Below, in pieces: positions 6,899 through 10,230 of a stretch of 10,230 bases of DNA. The stretch lies in NCBI GenBank assembly GCA_016234955.1, contig JACRNN010000005.1, forward strand, positions 1 to 10,230, read 5' to 3'. Numbering within the stretch: position 1 is the stretch's first letter; each line of letters opens with the position of its first letter. This stretch comes from Deltaproteobacteria bacterium (GTDB lineage: Bacteria > Desulfobacterota > GWC2-55-46). A program made the position numbers and the translations under genes. The notes beneath the pieces are model-generated. The model saw nothing but the letters and a program-made list of their open reading frames with translations, did no database searches and had not been told where the DNA came from.

Positions 6899-7843
6899 AT
6901 GATACGCAAAAGCTTCCTATTCAACACCGCAGTCCTTTCGACCGTCCTCCTTGCCTCGTGCGGCAGGGTGGATGACGGCAAGGGCGCGTCAAAGACGGTC
7001 TCCGGCGGACCCCCGGCGGCCTCCGGAGAGGCCGCGACGCGGGGGCCGGGCCAGGGCGTCCTGGCCGTGATACCGGCGAATCCCACGGCGGTTACGGATA
7101 TCCAGGCGGTCTACTCCGGGACCTCCGGGGCCGCCTCGTACAGATGGGCGCGGAACGGGGCGCCGATAGAAGGGGAAACCGGGGACAGGCTCGGCAAGGG
7201 CAGATTCGGCAAGGGGGACGAGATCGAGGTCATAGCCGCGGTGGACGGCGCTAAAATGTCTTACAGCGTTACCATAGGCAATTCGCCGCCCTCGGCGGCG
7301 AAGATATCGTTTTCACCGGAACGCATCGGCGCGGGCGTCGACGTGATTGCAACGGTCGAGGGAAAAGACCCGGACGCCGGAGACACGGTGCGGTTCCGCT
7401 ATCAATGGATCATAAACGGCCATGACGCCCCCACGCAGACTGACCCTGTCCTGAAAGGCGACCTTATCAAAAGGGACGATACCGTCGCCCTGCGCGTAAC
7501 GCCTTATGACGGCACGGAGGAGGGCCATGAGATGACTTCGCTCGCCGTCATCGTGGGGAACTCTTTGCCTATGATAACCTCGACCCCTCCGAAAGAGTTT
7601 TCGGCCAGGACATACACCTATCAGGTCTCCGCGCAGGACCCGGACGGGGATACCGTCAGTTTCTCACTGACGAAGGCGCCGGAAGGGATGAGGATAGGGG
7701 CCGACGGGAAGATAGAGTGGCCGCTAAAGCAGGAATATAAGGGCGGCTACGAGGTAAGCGTCGAGGCCGATGACGGACACGGCGGCAAGGCGGCGCAGGA
7801 ATTCAAGATAACCTTGGGCGCATCCGGCGGGGACAAGCCATGA
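6899..7843 (+). CDS. Lipoprotein with Ig/cadherin-like repeats in the minor-pilin operon
   Basis: This 314-residue protein starts with a lipoprotein signal (MIRKSFLFNT..LLASC): Cys21 in LASC would be lipidated. A Gly/Pro/Ala-rich linker follows (to about residue 55), then roughly three beta-sandwich modules. Module boundaries are marked by YRWARNGAPIEG (first), GNSPPSAAKI with DPDAGD at 157-162 (second), and GNSLPMITSTPP with DPDGD at 247-251 and PEGMRIGADGKIEWP (third). The third resembles cadherin-like/He_PIG folds; the Asp motifs suggest Ca binding between modules. Residue after Cys is Gly, so outer-membrane sorting is likely but unproven. The ATG at 6899 is chosen over GTG 6884 because it gives a normal signal and has GGTGGAG at 6883-6889. 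Its last four bases overlap fimT (ATGA). A role in anchoring or presenting the PilY1/minor pilin complex is inference from context. Confidence 0.8.
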   Translation: MIRKSFLFNTAVLSTVLLASCGRVDDGKGASKTVSGGPPAASGEAATRGPGQGVLAVIPANPTAVTDIQAVYSGTSGAASYRWARNGAPIEGETGDRLGKGRFGKGDEIEVIAAVDGAKMSYSVTIGNSPPSAAKISFSPERIGAGVDVIATVEGKDPDAGDTVRFRYQWIINGHDAPTQTDPVLKGDLIKRDDTVALRVTPYDGTEEGHEMTSLAVIVGNSLPMITSTPPKEFSARTYTYQVSAQDPDGDTVSFSLTKAPEGMRIGADGKIEWPLKQEYKGGYEVSVEADDGHGGKAAQEFKITLGASGGDKP

Positions 7844-8316
7844 GACACTCTGATGATAAAGGATTCTCTTTAACCGAACTTCTGATAGTAGTGGGCCTTA
7901 TAGGCGTGATAGCCGCAATCGCGGTGGTCTCCATATCCGGCCTCTCCGGGTCTATAAAGTACAAGAACACCGCGTGGGGCATATCCTCGCAACTCAGGCT
8001 CGCCAAGCAGATGGCGGTGACCGACAACCGGGAGGAACGGGTCGAGTTCGGCATAGCGGCCGGACAGTACAGGCTGACGGAGGGCAACTTGCCGGCCGGC
8101 AGCACGGTCTGGACTCAGGTGAAACCGTGGACCGCCATCGACCAGGGCGTGGCGTGGGCCACAGGGGCCGCCTGCAACGGGAACGCCGACGTCAACATAA
8201 AGTTCAACCCGAACGGCACCGCGGATGCCGGGACGATCTGCGTCCAGGATTCCGTGGGCGCGGTCAAATACACCGTGGAGATAAGCTCCACCAGCGGCAG
8301 GGTCACCATCGACTGA
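7840..8316 (+). CDS. fimT: Type IV pilus minor pilin FimT/GspH-type
   Basis: This 158-residue prepilin has leader MRHSDDKG and then FSLTELLIVVGLIGVIAAIA: cleavage after Gly8, Phe +1, Glu +5. After the helix comes the GspH/FimT pattern SSQLRLAKQMAVTDNREERVEF and the C-terminal strands VNIKFNPNGTADAGTICV and KYTVEISSTSGRVTI. Two cysteines (in AACNG and TICVQ) may pair. FimT/FimU-type pilins belong to the minor-pilin priming complex, and some FimT proteins bind DNA during natural transformation; this sequence does not settle which role applies. The start overlaps the preceding lipoprotein stop (ATGA), showing it is in the same operon. Its position at the distal end is unusual, as fimT/fimU generally comes first in such clusters. 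The stop codon is followed directly by the second long repeat. Confidence 0.87.
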   Translation: MRHSDDKGFSLTELLIVVGLIGVIAAIAVVSISGLSGSIKYKNTAWGISSQLRLAKQMAVTDNREERVEFGIAAGQYRLTEGNLPAGSTVWTQVKPWTAIDQGVAWATGAACNGNADVNIKFNPNGTADAGTICVQDSVGAVKYTVEISSTSGRVTID

Positions 8317-8625
8317 AGGGCGCCTCTGAAAATTATTCTTTTTCCCGATCTCTTTGTTAGGGCGAAAATAAAAATGCTCGCATATTATCATATATGCTCC
8401 GCTTTTTTATTTTAGCGTTCTGAAACCCCTCGGGTCTTGAGTCCTAAGAGGTTTCACTCACCCCGCCTCGACCTCGGAAAAAAATATCTAAGGAAGCTCT
8501 GATTAATTATGTTTTTCTGTCATTCTGAGGAAGCGTAGCGACCGAAGAATCTCGTAACTTATTGATTTTATAGACGTTGAGATTCTTCGCTTTGCTCAGA
8601 ATGACATGCTATTGCGAATTAATCA
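8317..8625 (+). repeat. MITE-like element, copy 2, right end lost
   Basis: Bases 8317-8508 align in direct orientation with 571-760 of copy 1, with about ten substitutions and two single-base insertions by hand count. The core is inverted relative to copy 1 (see 8509-8616). On the right only ATTAATCA (8618-8625) of the inner repeat remains; the outer terminal repeat expected after it is missing or heavily degraded, so this copy is probably immobile. It begins on the base after the fimT stop codon. With copy 1 it brackets the pilV-fimT operon and its promoter. Confidence 0.85.
8509..8616 (-). repeat. 108-bp core of repeat copy 2, orientation B (inverted)
   Basis: This is the reverse complement of 761-868 at all 108 positions by eye. 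It is flanked on the left by CTCTGATTAATT (8497-8508) and on the right by AATTAATCA (8617-8625), the same inverted arms that flank the core in copy 1 apart from a three-base difference (an extra ATT in copy 1's right arm). The core therefore flipped between these arms in one copy, or inserted in opposite orientation. Confidence 0.9.
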
Positions 8626-8836
8626 CCTGAAGACGCGCCGCATCCCTTCGCACCGACAACTCCCATCACGATAAACACTCCGAGCCGCGTCCAGATTGCA
8701 GGAAAAAATCTAAACTTTTGCCGTTTCGCGCCGATAGGGAATTGTAAAGGGGTTATAAATATATATGTTCATATATGATAATTATACGTAATATCGTTTC
8801 AATTTGGAGAATTGGTCTTTAATTCCGAGAAAGCTA
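8626..8836. other. Non-coding spacer with AT-rich tract
   Basis: No gene is visible. The first half is of mixed composition; 8750-8800 is strongly AT-rich, with ATATATG repeated at 8761-8767 and 8771-8777. A possible -10-like TATAAA at 8754 has no matching -35. CATATATGATAAT at 8770-8782 is the reverse complement of a 13-mer in both repeat copies (637-649 and 8384-8396). Confidence 0.4.
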
Positions 8837-8865
8837 TTGACAATTACGCTATACTGGAATAGATT
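8837..8865 (+). promoter_or_regulatory. Sigma-70-type promoter of the Xre regulator gene
   Basis: A perfect -35 TTGACA (8837-8842) is followed after exactly 17 bp by TAGATT (8860-8865), a four-of-six match to the -10 consensus. Transcription would start near 8872, 67 nt before the ATG at 8939. The -10 lies in the middle of a 26-bp near-palindrome, so occupancy of that site should block the promoter. Confidence 0.6.
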
Positions 8866-8874
8866 TCAGTATAG
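8849..8874. promoter_or_regulatory. Candidate operator: near-perfect 26-bp palindrome over the -10
   Basis: The arms CTATACTG (8849-8856) and CAGTATAG (8867-8874) are perfect inverted repeats. The 10-bp centre also pairs partly (AAT at 8858-8860 with ATT at 8863-8865). Only three of thirteen symmetric pairs fail. The palindrome covers the -10 of the promoter at 8837-8865. The nearest candidate ligand is the Xre protein encoded just downstream, implying autorepression; this is inference from position and symmetry. Confidence 0.6.
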
Positions 8875-8899
8875 ATTGGGTGCTTTCCAATTCCAACCG

Positions 8900-8922
8900 T
8901 GTGATTTTCGTATCACATGTGA
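8900..8922. promoter_or_regulatory. Overlapping dyads in the leader of the Xre gene
   Basis: TGTGAT (8900-8905) and ATCACA (8912-8917) form an inverted repeat with a 6-bp gap, overlapped by the perfect palindrome TCACATGTGA (8913-8922). They lie downstream of the predicted transcription start and end 16 bases before the ATG. They could be a second operator or form an RNA hairpin. The half-sites resemble CRP, but the spacing is two bases too long. Confidence 0.35.
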
Positions 8923-8938
8923 CTTTAGTGCTTGCGCT

Positions 8939-9136
8939 ATGGGCAAAAATAATCTAAAAAAGATAAGAGAGAACATGCTCCTGAGCAAATCCGAGCTTTC
9001 GAGAAAGGCCGGAATCTCTCCGCTGACCATCGACAGGATTGAAAGAGGGTATTCGTGCAGGATGGACACGAAGAGAAAGATAATCCAGGCCCTCGGCCTA
9101 AAGCTGTCCGATAAGGGCAAGGTGTTTTCAGATTGA
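8939..9136 (+). CDS. Small Xre-family helix-turn-helix regulator upstream of pilM
   Basis: This 65-residue protein is almost entirely a lambda-repressor-like helix-turn-helix: residues 5-14 are helix 1 (NLKKIRENML), then SKSELSRKAGIS and PLTIDRIERG form the two DNA-contacting helices. A basic MDTKRKIIQALGL helix and the tail LSDKGKVFSD follow. I recall very similar small regulators just before pilM in Geobacter-type genomes. ATG 8939 is the first ATG in this frame and coincides with the start of the domain. A TTG at 8804 would add 45 residues of no recognisable domain and would lie upstream of the predicted promoter. No good Shine-Dalgarno precedes 8939, so translation may be weak. The palindrome at 8849-8874 suggests autoregulation. 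PilM begins 93 bp downstream on the same strand, so the protein may control the pilM cluster. Confidence 0.78.
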   Translation: MGKNNLKKIRENMLLSKSELSRKAGISPLTIDRIERGYSCRMDTKRKIIQALGLKLSDKGKVFSD

Positions 9137-9198
9137 AAGAGTACCGGCGGACCATTTTGCGGGACCGGAAGACGGCATTCACAGGCATACGCCGCACA

Positions 9199-9215
9199 GG
9201 CCGGCGGGCCCGGCC
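9199..9215 (+). promoter_or_regulatory. GC-rich hairpin just before the pilM ribosome site
   Basis: GGCCGG (9199-9204) and CCGGCC (9210-9215) can pair around a 5-base loop. The stem ends four bases before the pilM Shine-Dalgarno (GAGGT, 9219-9223). No T-run follows, so it is not a typical terminator. It may influence pilM translation or be a chance product of high GC. Confidence 0.3.
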
Positions 9216-9229
9216 CACGAGGTAACGAG

Positions 9230-10230
9230 ATGAAAGTACCGTCTTTAAAGCTTCCTTCCTTGAACCTGTCCTCGTTGACGCTCCCGTTCCTCGGGAAAAG
9301 GGGCGCCATAGCCCTTGACATCGGCTCAAGCTTCATAAAGCTACTGCAGATGGGCCAGGCCAAGAAGGGCTGGGAGCTGCAGAAGTTAGCGATGGCGGAA
9401 CTCCCGCCCGAGGCCATAGTCGACGGCTCCATCATAGACGCCATCACCGTGACCAACACGATAAAAGACCTCGTCAGGGAGCACAACGTAAGGCTCAAGG
9501 ACGCGGTATCCGCCCTTACCGGCCAATCCGTCATCATCAAGAAGGTCAGCTTCCCGGCGATGACCGAGGAGGAACTCGCCGATTCCATCCAGTGGGAGGC
9601 CGAGCAGTACATCCCGTTCCCGGTCTCGGAGGTGAATATGGACTTTCAGATACTCGGCGTGGATACCGAGGGCAGGGGGCAGATGGACGTGATGCTCGTG
9701 GCGGTGAAAAAAGACGTCATAAACGACTACACCAACGTCATAAAGGAGGCCGGGCTTACCCCCGCCGTCATAGACGTCGATTCCTTCGCTATCGAGAACA
9801 TGCTGGAGATAAATTATCCGGTGGCCCCGGGCGAGAGCGTGGCCGCGGTGAACGTCGGCGCCAGCGTTACGAGCATAAGCATAATCACCGGAGGCATCAC
9901 CACATTCACGAGGTCCATCCCGACCGGCGGCAACCAGTTCACCGAAGAGGTGCAGAGGCAGCTCAACGTGAGCTTCAAGGAAGCCGAGGATATGAAGACC
10001 GGAAGGAAAGAGGCCCCGGAAGGCGGCTCACTCTCCTCCATCATCGATACCGTCTCGACGAACCTGGCCTTTGACGTGAAAAGGACGGTGGACTTCTTCC
10101 TGGGAGGGAGCCAGGGGACCTACATAAGCAAGATATACTTAAGCGGCGGCGGGGCCAAGATAGAGGGGCTTTTGAACCTCATCCAGGACAAGACCAACAT
10201 ACCCGTGGAGATGGCGAACCCGTTTAAGAA
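9230..10230 (+). CDS. pilM: Type IV pilus inner-membrane alignment protein PilM (3' truncated)
   Basis: The frame is open from ATG 9230 to the window edge, giving 333 codons; the family is usually about 350 residues, so only a short tail is missing. PilM is a cytoplasmic actin-like ATP-binding protein that binds the N-terminus of PilN and links the PilNOP alignment complex to the motor. Visible family features are the phosphate-1 loop ALDIGSS (28-34), QWEAEQYIPFP, the phosphate-2 segment VNVGASVTS (from 207), TRSIPTGGNQFTEEVQRQL, and the nucleotide-binding LSGGGAKIEGL (from 304). It ends in EMANPFK, close to the conserved NPF near the PilM C-terminus. The start is supported by GAGGTAA at 9219-9225. 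It follows the small Xre gene with no obvious promoter of its own in the 93-bp gap, and pilN is expected next. Confidence 0.95.
   Translation, partial: MKVPSLKLPSLNLSSLTLPFLGKRGAIALDIGSSFIKLLQMGQAKKGWELQKLAMAELPPEAIVDGSIIDAITVTNTIKDLVREHNVRLKDAVSALTGQSVIIKKVSFPAMTEEELADSIQWEAEQYIPFPVSEVNMDFQILGVDTEGRGQMDVMLVAVKKDVINDYTNVIKEAGLTPAVIDVDSFAIENMLEINYPVAPGESVAAVNVGASVTSISIITGGITTFTRSIPTGGNQFTEEVQRQLNVSFKEAEDMKTGRKEAPEGGSLSSIIDTVSTNLAFDVKRTVDFFLGGSQGTYISKIYLSGGGAKIEGLLNLIQDKTNIPVEMANPFK

Noticed and set aside
571..8625. Composite transposon carrying the pilus operon
   Set aside because: There is no transposase in or beside the repeats, copy 2 lacks its right end, and the cargo is a standard chromosomal T4P operon.
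8900..8917. CRP-like site TGTGA...TCACA
   Set aside because: The half-sites are separated by eight bases rather than six, so it does not fit the CRP consensus; kept only as a dyad.
8866..9612. 248-codon minus-strand reading frame
   Set aside because: It runs antisense through the Xre gene and the pilM start, both convincing on the + strand, and has no domain.

Overview
The window is a type IV pilus (T4P) locus from a GC-rich Gram-negative bacterium. It most resembles a member of the former Deltaproteobacteria (Thermodesulfobacteriota/Desulfuromonadota-like). This rests on gene content (an NtrC-family sigma-54 activator beside minor pilin genes, then a small Xre regulator and pilM), on an intact sigma-54 promoter, and on GC-rich codons with heavy use of AGG for Arg and ATA for Ile. 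The taxonomic call is inference. All convincing genes are on the + strand.

Layout. 1-570: C-terminal part of a sigma-54-dependent activator, probably PilR. 571-907: a short non-autonomous repeat element with terminal inverted repeats. 908-1264: a regulatory region with a perfect -24/-12 promoter, a perfect-consensus IHF site and an upstream palindrome. 1265-8316: one tightly packed operon, pilV, pilW, pilX, pilY1, a small periplasmic protein, an Ig/cadherin-like lipoprotein, and fimT. 8317-8625: a second copy of the repeat. 8626-8938: an AT-rich regulatory stretch with a sigma-70-type promoter overlapped by a near-perfect 26-bp palindrome. 8939-9136: a 65-residue Xre-type regulator. 9230-end: pilM, truncated by the window edge and presumably followed by pilNOPQ.

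How it fits together. The operon encodes the minor pilins (PilV, PilW, PilX, FimT) that with PilY1 are expected to prime the pilus and form its tip complex. PilM starts the inner-membrane alignment complex. The adjacent activator and the sigma-54 promoter suggest the minor-pilin operon is switched on by the PilS/PilR pathway, whereas pilM appears to follow a separate promoter that the small Xre protein may control.

The most unusual things are in the repeats. The two copies of the long element bracket the whole minor-pilin operon. Each begins at the first base after a stop codon. They carry a 108-bp core that is identical but in opposite orientation, although the surrounding repeat has diverged. 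A different 126-bp palindromic element sits in frame inside the 5' end of pilX and adds 42 codons to its leader. I see no wholly new system such as a defence island; the novelty is in these elements and in two uncharacterised genes of the pilY1 operon.
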